Below are positions 1 through 8,770 of a stretch of DNA of 64,000 nt, in pieces (the first letter of the stretch is position 1; each line of letters begins with the position of its first letter). Made by a program: the position numbers and the translations under genes. The stretch is from contig NZ_LT963352.1 in assembly GCF_900236475.1 (NCBI RefSeq), positions 62,001 through 126,000 of the forward strand. The letters are read 5' to 3'. Origin of the DNA: Streptomyces chartreusis NRRL 3882. Its GTDB lineage: Bacteria > Actinomycetota > Actinomycetes > Streptomycetales > Streptomycetaceae. Under the pieces are notes generated by a model. The model did no database searches. It worked only from the letters and a program-made list of their open reading frames with translations, and had not been told where the DNA came from.

Positions 1-5
1 CCCGG

Positions 6-368
6 GTGATCAGCGTCCACAAGTCGTCGTTGTACCGGCGGCAGTGGGAGCATCAACGCGATCTACAAGCCCAGCGGGGCTTCGAAGAGGCGAGGGTGTG
101 GAAGCCGTCATGGATTCCGTTCTGCTCATGGTCGGTGACCGACACCAGTTACGGCCTGTTCCTCGACACTGAGACGGGCAGGATCGGGCACTGGGACGAC
201 ACGAGTGTGAGCACGGTCGGAGACCAGACGTTGAGCATGCTGCTGGAGGAGATGGCCGACAAGCTGGAGCATCCGCAGCTGGCCACCGGCTACCTGCCGG
301 GGCTGATCGGCGGCCGGCTGATGTGGGGGCCGCCGCTCGCCGCGGATGAGGCCGCTGCGTGGGAGTAG
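6..368 (+). CDS. SMI1/KNR4 (SUKH) family protein, 5' partial
   Basis: The reading frame is open to the left edge of the window, so GTG at 6 is only the first possible start and the gene probably begins outside. The visible 120 residues match the C-terminal half of SMI1/KNR4 proteins: a WKPSWIPF stretch, then DTSYGLFLDTETGRIGHWDD, then a helical SMLLEEMADKLE segment and a final GLIGGRLMWG strand. This family often acts as immunity or scaffold proteins in toxin systems, but many Streptomyces copies have no known role. No toxin gene is visible next to it. A strong hairpin follows it 25 bp downstream. Confidence 0.7.
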   Translation: MISVHKSSLYRRQWEHQRDLQAQRGFEEARVWKPSWIPFCSWSVTDTSYGLFLDTETGRIGHWDDTSVSTVGDQTLSMLLEEMADKLEHPQLATGYLPGLIGGRLMWGPPLAADEAAAWE

Positions 369-393
369 TTCACCGGCTGACACACGGGAGCGT

Positions 394-437
394 GGAAGGG
401 GGGGCGGTCGGATAAGGAACCCAGCCGCCCCCCTTCC
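394..437. terminator. Bidirectional hairpin terminator between convergent genes
   Basis: A 13-bp GC-rich stem (394-407 pairs with 425-437) encloses a loop of about 17 nt in the gap between two convergent genes. The position and stem strength fit a shared terminator; there is no clean T-tract, as is common in Streptomyces. Confidence 0.65.
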
Positions 438-464
438 TATTCTGTGTCCGAGGCCTGGGCGGTG

Positions 465-1961
465 CTAGACCTTTCGCCAGGTGCAGGTCGTCGTCGTTCC
501 CGAGCAGTGGTTGAAGCCGGGGGTGTCGACGAAGAACCCGTCCTTGTCCAGCAGTCGCCACACGCTGGGCTGGAACTTGCTGAAGGCGCCCTGGTTCTGC
601 GCGGAGTCGATGGCTGCCTGTCCGCATCGTTCACTGCCGGTGGGGCCGTTTGTCGCGGTGCGGGTGTCAGCGAACAGGCCGAACGACGTCGACCCGTCAC
701 CGACACCGTTGAACGCCCAGTCCGTGTACAGCTTGGCGCACTTGCTGCCGTCGGTGACCTGGTTGATACCGCCGGGGAACCCGCCGCTCTCGTGAGTGGA
801 GGCGGGGGCGTACTCGTCGCAGTCGGTGCTGCCCACGATCGGGTCGGCGGGGTGCTTGGACCACGTGGACGGGCATACCACCTTGCGGCTGTCGTCCGAG
901 GACCAGGCCGCGCCGGTGGACGGGTTTTTCACCGTGGTGTCCGGACCGAGGTAGTGCAGGAGGCTGTCCCACTTCTTCGATCCGGCATGGTCGGGCATGC
1001 GTTCCTGCATGACCCAGTAGTAGGCGCCGGCGGCCGGGTAGAGGTTGGTGTCGACAGTGAAGGTCGGCTTGAAGAAGGGGAATACGCGTCCCGGTGTGAC
1101 CGCGCCTCGGGTGATGTCGTCGCAGCGGGGAGCCAGTTCGCGCACCGCGTCGATGCCGCTGCTCGGCGGTGGCATCGACGGAGTTGCTGGCGTCGACGCT
1201 GGCGGTGATGGACCAGTCCAGGTCGATCTGCTCCTTGCCCGTGCCCGTCCACCGGGTTACGACGGTGCCCAACGGCCGGAGTAGTCGCTGGTCGGGACGT
1301 ACGTCCAGTGGGCATCCGCGGTCGGGTTGGCGCCGTCGTCGGTCCACTGGATCGGCGCGACATCACAGGACGAGCAGGATGAGGCGACGTTCCACTTCAT
1401 CGTGACGCTTTGAAGGGCGGGGTCGATGTAGGTGGGGATGATGACCAACTGCTGGTCGAACTCGGCGAAGTCGCTGCCGCTCTCCGACTTGTTGCGGTAG
1501 GTCTTCATGCGCTGCTCGAACAGGAACGTGCCACGCCCGATGCCCGGCTTCTGCGGGTCTGAGTCGAAGAAGTACAGCTCGCCTTCGCCCAGATCCTTCA
1601 GGCAGGCTTCGGTGCGGTTCATGTAGTCCAGGCCGTCAGCGGCGTTGGTGCACCAATCGACCAGGTCCACCGCGTCGTTGCCGCCCGGGGTCGGGGATCC
1701 CTCCGCAGCCTCGGCAGAGGCATCAGTGAAGGTCTGCTTGGTCTCCCTGGTCTTGCCGGGCCTGGGCGCTTTGGACCGCTTCGCCTTGTCCTTGTTGCTC
1801 TGGTCAAGGGTGAAGCACACTCGGCGGTCCTGCTTGTCAGGCTTGGAACAGTCGTCCTTGGCGAAGTCCGACAGGGTCGGCTCCGACGTCGCGGACGGCG
1901 GGGTGATGGTGGCGGACCCGTCCGGATCTGTGCGGGTGAACTCCACGGTGGTCTGCACCAC
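465..1961 (-). pseudogene. NucA/NucB-type deoxyribonuclease domain protein, double frameshift
   Basis: One protein is spread over three minus-strand frames: 1961 to about 1275, about 1275 to about 1160, and about 1160 to 465. The C-terminal part carries the NucA/NucB hallmark DCDEYAPASTHESGGFPGG followed by NQVTDG, typical of the Bacillus NucB sporulation nuclease family. The middle part is a beta-rich region with paired cysteines (SCSSCD). The first piece begins at GTG 1961 just after an in-frame stop and has no signal peptide, so the natural N-terminus, probably a secretion signal, is missing. Streptomyces proteins of this type are usually secreted and several hundred residues long. Two independent single-base shifts and a lost N-terminus make it almost certainly inactive, unless the shifts are sequencing errors. 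Confidence 0.7.
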
Positions 1962-2290
1962 TGGGTCGATCCCCGCGTGTCAGCGTTCGGGGTGCCCATC
2001 TATCCGTGCGGGTCTGGGCTGCCAGTGCTGACGGTGGATTCCTCGACTTCGGCAACCAAGCCGTAGGCGCACTCAACTCACCATTGAGCGAACGCCTGTG
2101 GCGCATCAGGCCGTCGGCCACTGCGGCCGCACCTCGCTCACGACTGGCGTGCAGGCTGCCGGTGGACGCGAGACCCCTCCTCACACCCCCCACGAGTCAG
2201 ATATCAACGACACTCGTTAGCAGTGTCAGTCCTCTTACAGAGGCTGAGAAAAGCACTGGCCGGGTGGTGCGGCAACGGTTGAATGCCGCC
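1962..2290. other. Intergenic stretch without a convincing gene
   Basis: This 330-bp gap lies between the decayed nuclease gene and the ankyrin gene, which are transcribed apart. Open frames cross it but none has family-like sequence. It probably holds the lost N-terminal part of the nuclease gene and the promoter of the ankyrin gene. Confidence 0.4.
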
Positions 2291-2608
2291 ATGGAGAACA
2301 CCTGGACACCGGCCCATCAAGCGGTCGAGAGCGAGGACGCACAGACCTTGGCTCAGCTGTTGGCCAAGGGAAGCGACCCCGATGAGGTATGCGACAACAT
2401 TACGCTCCTGACACACGCCATCGACATGGAAGGCGATGGCGCCCTGCAAAGCGGCAGCCCGCTGACCGTGCATACAACCGCAGTGCTCCTGGCCTTCGGT
2501 GCCGACCCGCAACTCCCAGACCCGGGCGGACAAACACCCATGGACCTCGCCCTTCACTACGGCCATGACCTGGCCGTCAAGCTGTTGCAGCGGCACATCA
2601 GCTCGTGA
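2291..2608 (+). CDS. Small ankyrin-repeat protein
   Basis: A 105-residue protein starting at ATG 2291 (MENTWTPAHQAVESEDAQTL). It contains about three ankyrin-like units: one at about residues 7-37 ending GSDPDE, a middle unit, and a last one with AFGADPQLPDPGGQTPMDLA near residues 72-91. Ankyrin proteins are protein-binding modules; no partner is evident. Longer frames starting upstream add low-complexity residues and were not used. The stop codon lies within about 10 bp of the end of the neighbouring IS5-family element, so the last few residues and the stop may be supplied by the IS. Confidence 0.7.
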   Translation: MENTWTPAHQAVESEDAQTLAQLLAKGSDPDEVCDNITLLTHAIDMEGDGALQSGSPLTVHTTAVLLAFGADPQLPDPGGQTPMDLALHYGHDLAVKLLQRHISS

Positions 2609-3063
2609 GGCGACGCAGGCAGATGAGGGTGCAGGCGATACTTGTGAAGGCGAGGAAGTGTTCGGGCTTGCGTTCGTAGCGCCGGTGCAGGCGGCGGCAG
2701 CCGGCCAGCCACGAGATGGTCCGTTCTACGACCCAACGATGGCGGCCCAGCCGCTGGGAACTGTCCATTCCCTTGCGGGCGATCCAGTGTCGAATGCCAC
2801 GTGCCGATAACCATCGCCGCAGGTGGGCGTAATCGTAGCCCTTGTCGGCGTGGAGTTCTGCCGGTCTGCGTCGCCGAGGCCCGCGGTGGGAGCGGACGGG
2901 TGGGATGCCCTGAACGAGCGGGACCAGGGCCTGGCTGTCGTGGACGTTGGCTCCGGAGATACCGACAGACAGGGGCATACCGTTCCGGTCGGTGATCAGG
3001 TGGATCTTCGCTCCGTATTTGCCCCGGTCGACAGGATTCGGACCTGTCAGATCCCCCTTTTCA
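2598..3063 (-). CDS. IS5-family transposase orfB (DDE catalytic part)
   Basis: Continues orfA after the frameshift with KKGDLTGPNPVDRGKYG. It contains the second Asp (ELHADKGYDYAHLRRW) and the catalytic Glu (HRWVVERTISWLAGCRRL), the typical YREK-like C-terminal pattern of the IS5 family. No premature stop is seen, so the element may be active. Confidence 0.75.
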
Positions 3064-3406
3064 GGGCCCACATATTCACCGAATCGATCGCGCAGCGGGA
3101 CCAGTCGACATCGCCGCGTGAGCCGAGCTCGTCGAGGACTAAGCGGTGCAGCTTGGCCCACACCCTGGCATGGGTCCACTCGGTGAAACGGCGGTGAGCC
3201 GTCGCACCCGACGGCCCGAAGGAAGCGGTGGGGAGCTGCTGCCATGTACAGCCCGACGTCGACACGAACACGATCGCGGCCAGCACCTCACGGTCACCGT
3301 GGCGACGCCGACCACCACCTTGAGGCCGAGTTGGCGCCTCGGGCACCACCCGCTGGAACAGTTCCCACAACTCGTCCGGCACCAGCCGTTCAACGATCCC
3401 CACCAC
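3047..3406 (-). CDS. IS5-family transposase orfA (DUF4096-type N-terminal part)
   Basis: Starts at GTG 3406 (VGIVERLVPDELWELFQRV). It carries the N-terminal helix-turn-helix region of IS427-group transposases and the CTWQQLP and TAHRRF motifs, and ends shortly after the first catalytic Asp (CAIDSVNMWALKRG). A -1 slip on the run AAAA-GGGGG lets the ribosome enter orfB, as is usual in this IS group. Confidence 0.75.
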   Translation of the reverse strand: MVGIVERLVPDELWELFQRVVPEAPTRPQGGGRRRHGDREVLAAIVFVSTSGCTWQQLPTASFGPSGATAHRRFTEWTHARVWAKLHRLVLDELGSRGDVDWSRCAIDSVNMWALKRGI

Positions 3407-3482
3407 GACCGACAGCGTACTCAGCCAAATGAGATGAACTTTTAGACCGTGTCCTACGTAGTGAGGGCTCGTTGAGCCATGT

Positions 3483-3965
3483 ATGGGGCGGGGTACGTGG
3501 AGTTGGATTGTTCCGGACGGGCTGTGGGAGATCGCGAGGCCGCTGATCCCGCCATCTCGAGTGCGGCCGCAGGGCGGCGGAACGCAGGACACGCCTGATG
3601 AGACGCTGTTCGCGGCCATCGTCTACGTCCTGGTCAGCGGCTGCGCCTGGCGTCAACTGCCGCCGTGCTTCGGCATATCGAAGTCGACGGCTCACCGCCG
3701 CTTCTTGATCTGGTCGAGAGCCGGTGTCTGGGGGCGGCTGCACGAGGCCGTGCTGCACCTGCTCGACGACGCCGGCCTCATCGATGTCACCCGCGTCGTC
3801 CTCGACACCGCCCACGTCCGCGCTAAAAGAGGGGCGAACACACAGGTCCGAGCCCCGTGGACCGCGGCAAGCCGGGTTCCAAGATGCACGTCCTGTCGGA
3901 CGCGAACGGACTGCCCCTCCTCGTCGGCGTCTCGGCCGGCAACACCCACGACAGCGAAGGGCTGA
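3483..3965 (+). CDS. IS5-family transposase orfA
   Basis: Starts at ATG 3483 with IVPDGLWEIARPLIPPS, the N-terminal motif of IS427-group orfA, then CAWRQLPPCFG and STAHRRF, and the first Asp in VVLDTAHVRAKRG. The slip site is at about 3824-3830 (CTAAAAGAGGGG); residues after that are out-of-frame translation up to 3965. Confidence 0.75.
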   Translation: MGRGTWSWIVPDGLWEIARPLIPPSRVRPQGGGTQDTPDETLFAAIVYVLVSGCAWRQLPPCFGISKSTAHRRFLIWSRAGVWGRLHEAVLHLLDDAGLIDVTRVVLDTAHVRAKRGANTQVRAPWTAASRVPRCTSCRTRTDCPSSSASRPATPTTAKG

Positions 3966-4300
3966 AGCCCATGATCGAGGGTCACCAAACGAGACACGAC
4001 CCCGATCGCGGCCGCCACTTCAAGCCCTAGCGCCTCCACGCGGACAAAGCCTACGACCGCGCCGACCTGCGGAAATGGTTACACGGCAAACGCATCGGAG
4101 TACGGATCGCGCGCAAAGGCATCGAGTCCAGCGAACGATTGGGCCGCCGCCGCTGGGTCATCGAGCGGACGATGTCCTGGCTGTCCGGCTACCGACGTCT
4201 GAGCCCTCGCTACGAGCGCGATCCCCGCAACTACCTGGCATTTCTCGGCCCCGCCGCCGCCCTCTGCTGCTACAAACGACTCGTCCGCCTCACCACGTAG
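3829..4300 (+). pseudogene. IS5-family transposase orfB, interrupted by an in-frame stop
   Basis: The catalytic half continues as GPSPVDRGKPGSKMHVLSD and GNTHDSEGLKP, then meets TAG at 4028-4030. It resumes with RLHADKAYDRADLRKWLHG and the Glu-containing RWVIERTMSWLSGYRRL, ending at 4300. The internal stop separates the first catalytic residue from the other two, so this copy is probably inactive on its own. Confidence 0.7.
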
Positions 4301-4320
4301 GACACGGTCTTAAGGTCCTC

Positions 4321-4437
4321 TCACGACAGCAGGGTATGTAGATAGTCCTGGGCTTTTGTGCCCGGTCCTTGTACTTCGTCGATGAGCAGGATGCGTGGCT
4401 CGGCTTCGAGTGCGCCGTAGATCTGCTGGTCGCTACG
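4321..4437 (-). pseudogene. Relic of a MuB/TnsC-like ATPase gene (Walker B region)
   Basis: Minus-strand translation gives DQQIYGALEAEPRILLIDEV followed by QGPGTKAQDYLH, then a stop. The ATPase encoded at 10281-11093 has DQQIHDALEAEPRILLIDEV and QGLGTKALEYFR at the same place. The two DNA stretches are close to 90 percent identical over roughly 60 bp. Only the Walker B neighbourhood remains, wedged between an IS and the 3' end of the NACHT gene. It implies that a second copy of the transposase/ATPase pair once lay here. Confidence 0.75.
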
Positions 4438-7400
4438 GGCGCCGGTGTGACGTGGAGTGCCAGGTGCTTCGGATCCGCTCTAGCTCGGCGAGCAGGCTTT
4501 CGCTGTGGAGGATGGAGCGGAGCCAGCTGATGTCTGTGGGGCGGAGCCTGAGGAGTCCGTCGGGCGGGATTGCTTTCAGCAGCGGCTCTGCGTGTTCAGC
4601 AAGCCAATCATCGGCGTCGAGGTCTCGTGCGAGGCGCAGAAGGTCGATGACGGTGTGTGCTGGCCTGTTTGCCGCCGGAACTTGCTGGAGCAGTTCTAGG
4701 GCGGTGGTGAGTACGGTGGTGGCGGCCGGGCGTTCGACAGCGCTCCAGGTGGCTGTCGTGCCGGCTTCGATGAGCAGGCATTGAAGCCGCTGTAGGGGGC
4801 CGGCCCCGTCGAGGGCCGAGGCTCGGGGGCCGAAGCGGGCGGTGACAGCCTTGAGCTGGCTATGTGGGGCCTCTGGGTGTCCGATGAGGGCTTGGGCGCA
4901 CTGGGCGAGTGTCAGCCAGGTGCTGGCCTGCAGGCCGTGGGAGCCGGTCGCGCGCAAGGATGTGAGCTGGTCTAGGACGTCTGCGGTGGTGCGAGCGGGC
5001 TGGTGTGGGAGGGCGTGGAGGAGGAGGCGGGCGAGGATGTCCGCTGCTGTCGTGCGCTCCTGTGCGGGCAGGGCGTTGAGGAGGTCGACTAGTGCTTGTG
5101 GGGCGGCGAAGGCGGTAGGGGTGAGTGGGTGGAGCAGGGTGAGGAGGGCGTGTGCGGCAGAGTGGGTGCGTTTCTTGTCGGTGACGTGGTAGGTCTCGAG
5201 CGCGGTCGGCAGGTGCTGGGCCAGCGGGGTCACGGCGTGCAGGACGTGCAGTGTGCCGATGTCGTGTGTGAGGGCCGCGGCCCTGTAAAGATCCAGGAGA
5301 TTCGTTGGCGTGTGGTGCCGGTAAGGGTTGACGTGCGGGAGTGAAGGTTGGGGGTACGCGGGCCAGTCAAGGCAATCTGTGCGGTTGGCGGGTATGAGCC
5401 GTACCCGCACGTCGGGGTCGCGAGTATGCGGGTCTGTGCACGGCTCAGTGGTGAGGGTGCCGGTCAGGACGGCCCAGGAGGTGTCGCTGAGCTGGGATCG
5501 CCACAGCATGCTCTGGCGTCGCCAGGTGTCGAGAGGGTCGTGCGCGTCGAAGAGGCGGGAGATGCACACGGGGCCGCCCGCGAGCACGGTCAGCAGGAGC
5601 AGGTTGACGCTGTAGATGGCCTCTCGTTCGCTGCGGCGGGCGGGGAAGGGCTCGTAGGTCCGCCGGTTGGCTCGGGGAATGTCGTCGAGGGCTGCTTTGA
5701 GCAGGTGGATCAGCAGGGCGGTGAGCTGGTCGCGCTGCGGTTGGCTGAGAGAGTTGATCAGGTCTGTGAGGTTGCGTATGACTTCGGCCCGGTCGATGAG
5801 CGGCACATGGGATAGCAGAGCATGCAGGCGGTCGTCATTGGTGACAGCGGTGGAGTGAGGGGGGTCGGCGTGCAGGAGTTTCTTGAGTTCGTCGGTGATG
5901 AGACGGGCCGTGAGGTATTCGCCGAAGGTGGCGTGCAGGAATTCGTAGGAGTGTCTGTGCTGGCCAGTGACGACGGCTTGGGCTTCGTGGATGAAGAAGA
6001 AGCGGCCGAAGAGCAGTGGTGAGGGGGCGATGCCGGCATTGAGAAGAGCGGTCTGGTCGGCGTGAGCTTCGGACGCTGTGATGCCCTGGCGCCGCCGGTT
6101 GAACATGCCGATAGCGATCACGGCGAGGCGTTGCAGTTCGTGTTCCACAGCAGCGGCTTGTGCTGCGAACGACTGGGCGCCGTGGTGTTTGGCGACTTGG
6201 CGGCGGGTGAATTCGGTCAGCAGCCTCTCGTACAGGCCGATCCGTCCGATGTCTTCGCCCGTGAGCTGGTGCAGTGCGTTCGAGGAAGCGTCGTAGAGGG
6301 CGAGCATCAGCAGGAGAAGAGGCTGGCTGATGAGGTCGCCGTGTGGCTGCAATACGTCGGGGTCCAGGGGTTGCAGGCCGTGCGCGGTGAAGTGGCGGCG
6401 GTTGGTGGTGTTCCAGGCCTGTACCCAGTGTTTGATGCGGTCGTCGTCGAAAGGCTCCAGGCGGATGACGGTGCTCAGGCGGGGGGTGGGGGCCTGGTCT
6501 GCGACGACGGTGCGGCTGGTGACGACCGCGATGGTGGGGCGGCCCATTTCGTACTCGCGTTGTTGGAAGTCGGCGAGGTTGTGCAGGTAATTGGAGTAGC
6601 GGGTGTGGTCGGCCGCAGCGGCTTGGAGGAGTTCGTCGAAGCCGTCCAGGACCACGACCCGGGCCGTTCCTGGGTCGGTGGCCTTAGGCCAGGGGGTGTC
6701 CTGGCCGGTGGAGCGTTTGAGGGATTCTTCGAGCTGTTCCTGGACGTCTGAATCCGCGGAGATGTGACGTAACTCGACGCGCTGGCAGAAGAACTCTGCC
6801 TCAGGCAGTCGTGCGGCGAGAAGCTTGGTCAGCAGCGATTTCCCTGAGCCTGGGTGGCCGAGGATGACCAGGGGGGCGCTGATGGCGTGGGTGGTGAGGA
6901 GGTGGGCTGCGAGGAACTCGCCGAGGTCTTCGCGCACGGGCTGCGTGAGCCACCAGTCGTCGCTGGCCAGATGCCGGCCGCTGGAATGCTCGTGTGCCAG
7001 GCGGAAAGCCGGGTCGACGTAGCCGCTCTGCAGGGTGGGCATCACCAGGCCGGCTTCGTCGGTGTCAGCGATGGGATCGCGTAACAGTCGCCTGTAGCGG
7101 TGGGCGGGGGCGGGGTCGGCGGCGAACTGGTCGAGCCAGTGCGACAGTGGCCGCAGTCCATACCTGGGTCCGGGCTGCTGATACCCCTGCTCGGCAATCT
7201 CGGGCGGGTCTTCGGTGGCGGAGGTCAGGCGAAGCTCGGCGCAATCCCATGTAGCCGCGGCCATGAGCGCTTCGTAGCGCTGCCAGGCCTGATCGGCCAG
7301 GTCTTCGGGGTGCTGGTCCTGAGGGCTGCCTTCGCCGTGCACGATGCCGGCAGCGTAGGTGTAGGCGGCGGTGATCTCTTGGCGTAGTTCGCCGGCGTCC

Positions 7401-8104
7401 CTGAACCGGTTTGTGCCGAGGATTACCTGCTCGAGTTCGGCGACGATCTGTGTGGTGATGTCTCCCTGCATGTAGCCGAGTTCGGGCCCGTAGTGGATTC
7501 CGGAGCCGGCCACGGCGTCACAGAATGCGGTGATCAGGACGGCCCGGTCGGCTGCGGCCAGGAGAGCGGTACGCGCGATGCCGTGACTGGAGCGGACTCG
7601 GTCGCCGAATCCCTCCAGCACCGCAGGCAGGCCATCGGTGGCCGCGCCGCTCAGGGTGAGGGGTTCCAGCAGTTCGGCCGCGAGTCCCTTGAAGTCCTCC
7701 CGGCCGGCGACCAGTACGTCGATAGCGCTGGCGAAGTCGTCCGGAACCTCGTCCGGTTCTCGTGGCGGGGACGGTAATCGGTCGAGGCGAGGGCGCTGCT
7801 CCCTGCGCGGCTCCTCGGCGCTGATCTCCATCTCGTGATGGCGAAGCCGCCACCACGAGAGGTCGAGACTGATTCCTGCAGGGACACTCGTCCTACGGCT
7901 TGCGCAGTACTCCACAATGCGCGCCACGTCGTCCCAGGCCGGCGGGGTGGCACGCTGCCCATTAAGGAGAGCCGAGACAGCGCCGTTGCTGCGGTGAAGC
8001 GCTCGGGCCACATCGCTCTGGGCGATGCCGCATTCGCGCACCAGACGCCGCAGCTGTCGGCAGAAACTCACTACCGCCTGGGGCGGCTCCCCCGCTGCCA
8101 TCAC
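4433..8104 (-). CDS. HTH-NACHT NTPase (NLR-like), probable defence protein
   Basis: A 1223-residue protein starting at ATG 8104. Residues about 10-75 form an XRE-type helix-turn-helix (GIAQSDVARALHRSNGAVSA). A NACHT-type P-loop NTPase follows: Walker A in VILGHPGSGKSLLTKLL near residues 412-428 and Walker B in ARVVVLDGFDELLQ near 483-496, with the acidic FDEL ending typical of NACHT. The remaining 700 residues are leucine-rich helical segments, likely the sensor and regulatory part. NACHT proteins of this build are bacterial relatives of eukaryotic NLRs, and some protect against phage. No separate effector domain is recognisable; the HTH may make it a regulator. The gene ends inside sequence next to the ATPase relic, so its last residues could be altered by rearrangement. 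Confidence 0.8.
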   Translation of the reverse strand: MMAAGEPPQAVVSFCRQLRRLVRECGIAQSDVARALHRSNGAVSALLNGQRATPPAWDDVARIVEYCASRRTSVPAGISLDLSWWRLRHHEMEISAEEPRREQRPRLDRLPSPPREPDEVPDDFASAIDVLVAGREDFKGLAAELLEPLTLSGAATDGLPAVLEGFGDRVRSSHGIARTALLAAADRAVLITAFCDAVAGSGIHYGPELGYMQGDITTQIVAELEQVILGTNRFRDAGELRQEITAAYTYAAGIVHGEGSPQDQHPEDLADQAWQRYEALMAAATWDCAELRLTSATEDPPEIAEQGYQQPGPRYGLRPLSHWLDQFAADPAPAHRYRRLLRDPIADTDEAGLVMPTLQSGYVDPAFRLAHEHSSGRHLASDDWWLTQPVREDLGEFLAAHLLTTHAISAPLVILGHPGSGKSLLTKLLAARLPEAEFFCQRVELRHISADSDVQEQLEESLKRSTGQDTPWPKATDPGTARVVVLDGFDELLQAAAADHTRYSNYLHNLADFQQREYEMGRPTIAVVTSRTVVADQAPTPRLSTVIRLEPFDDDRIKHWVQAWNTTNRRHFTAHGLQPLDPDVLQPHGDLISQPLLLLMLALYDASSNALHQLTGEDIGRIGLYERLLTEFTRRQVAKHHGAQSFAAQAAAVEHELQRLAVIAIGMFNRRRQGITASEAHADQTALLNAGIAPSPLLFGRFFFIHEAQAVVTGQHRHSYEFLHATFGEYLTARLITDELKKLLHADPPHSTAVTNDDRLHALLSHVPLIDRAEVIRNLTDLINSLSQPQRDQLTALLIHLLKAALDDIPRANRRTYEPFPARRSEREAIYSVNLLLLTVLAGGPVCISRLFDAHDPLDTWRRQSMLWRSQLSDTSWAVLTGTLTTEPCTDPHTRDPDVRVRLIPANRTDCLDWPAYPQPSLPHVNPYRHHTPTNLLDLYRAAALTHDIGTLHVLHAVTPLAQHLPTALETYHVTDKKRTHSAAHALLTLLHPLTPTAFAAPQALVDLLNALPAQERTTAADILARLLLHALPHQPARTTADVLDQLTSLRATGSHGLQASTWLTLAQCAQALIGHPEAPHSQLKAVTARFGPRASALDGAGPLQRLQCLLIEAGTTATWSAVERPAATTVLTTALELLQQVPAANRPAHTVIDLLRLARDLDADDWLAEHAEPLLKAIPPDGLLRLRPTDISWLRSILHSESLLAELERIRSTWHSTSHRRP

Positions 8105-8266
8105 TCACCCAATCCTTCAGCCCGATTCACCCCGACTCTTCCCAGCGTAGGGTCTGACCTGCACCAATCACTCTGGGATTTAGGACTATTCAGCGTCGGA
8201 CCAGTCAGGCCGTAGGCACCGTCACTGTCGGAGGCGCACAGACCACCGTCTACGTGAGGAGTTACG

Positions 8267-8509
8267 GTGTTGTGGATCTCCGGCAGCCTTCCCGTCCTGA
8301 TGCTCGCTGTCTTTGTCTGCCTGTTCGTCGGCGTTGTGCTGCCAGCCGTATGGTCAGCGCAGCCTGCACGCCGCCGAGCGGCCGCGGCCGTTCTTGCCCA
8401 GATTTTGGCCGTGGTGCCAGGCAGCCGTCGACCGCCCGGCACCGGCGGGCCCGGAGAGAGTGAAGGCCCAGACCCGGCCGCGCCGCGGTCAGCCGTGGGC
8501 GGCCGGTAG
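8267..8509 (+). CDS. Small single-TM membrane protein, hypothetical
   Basis: An 80-residue protein starting at GTG 8267, with a GAGGAG ribosome-binding site at 8256-8261, five bases upstream. Residues about 8-30 form one strongly hydrophobic segment (VLMLAVFVCLFVGVVLPAV), followed by a basic and then Gly/Pro-rich cytoplasmic-type tail. It diverges from the NACHT gene with about 160 bp between the two starts. I do not recognise a family. Short TM proteins of this composition are common in Streptomyces, and a non-coding explanation is possible. Confidence 0.45.
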   Translation: MLWISGSLPVLMLAVFVCLFVGVVLPAVWSAQPARRRAAAAVLAQILAVVPGSRRPPGTGGPGESEGPDPAAPRSAVGGR

Positions 8510-8770
8510 CACTCCAGGAAATGGTCGTCCGCCTCGCACACTGGGCGCTGACGGTCGAAGAGGCCACTCAGCATATCCACGGCGACCAGCAGCGCTTCCT
8601 CGGCGCCACGGGACTTCCTCAGTGATCGCAGCCTCAGGACCTTCACAGCACCTGTTTCTCGCGGCCGGCTGGAGGCTGAGCGGCCGCAGTTTGGAAAGTC
8701 GGAAGGAACTGTGGGCACAGGAGGCCACTGGTGGGGGCCTCCGGGGGCCACGCAGTAAAAGGGTGTCGTC

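Larger units (their letters stand above)
2598..3443 (-). mobile_element. IS5-family (IS427-like) insertion sequence
   Basis: A two-frame IS5-family transposase on the minus strand, with orfA and orfB joined by an A4G5 slippery site near 3053-3063. The outer ends are approximate: weakly similar sequences occur near 2595-2610 and 3415-3440, but I could not assign clean inverted repeats. Its right end touches a second IS (3445-4309). Confidence 0.7.
3445..4309 (+). mobile_element. IS5-family insertion sequence with 21-bp inverted repeats and TTA duplication
   Basis: Inverted repeats of 21 bp with one mismatch lie at 3445-3465 (GACCGTGTCCTACGTAGTGAG) and 4289-4309. The flanks are identical TTA triplets (3442-3444 and 4310-4312), the 3-bp target duplication of this family. 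Total length 865 bp. It landed at the right edge of the preceding IS and next to a MuB-like gene relic. Confidence 0.88.

Noticed and set aside
8521..8625. 34-codon plus-strand frame (starts MVVRLAHWALTVEEATQHIH)
   Set aside because: The sequence looks coding-like but is too short, lacks a ribosome-binding site and matches no family I know; possibly the end of a decayed gene.
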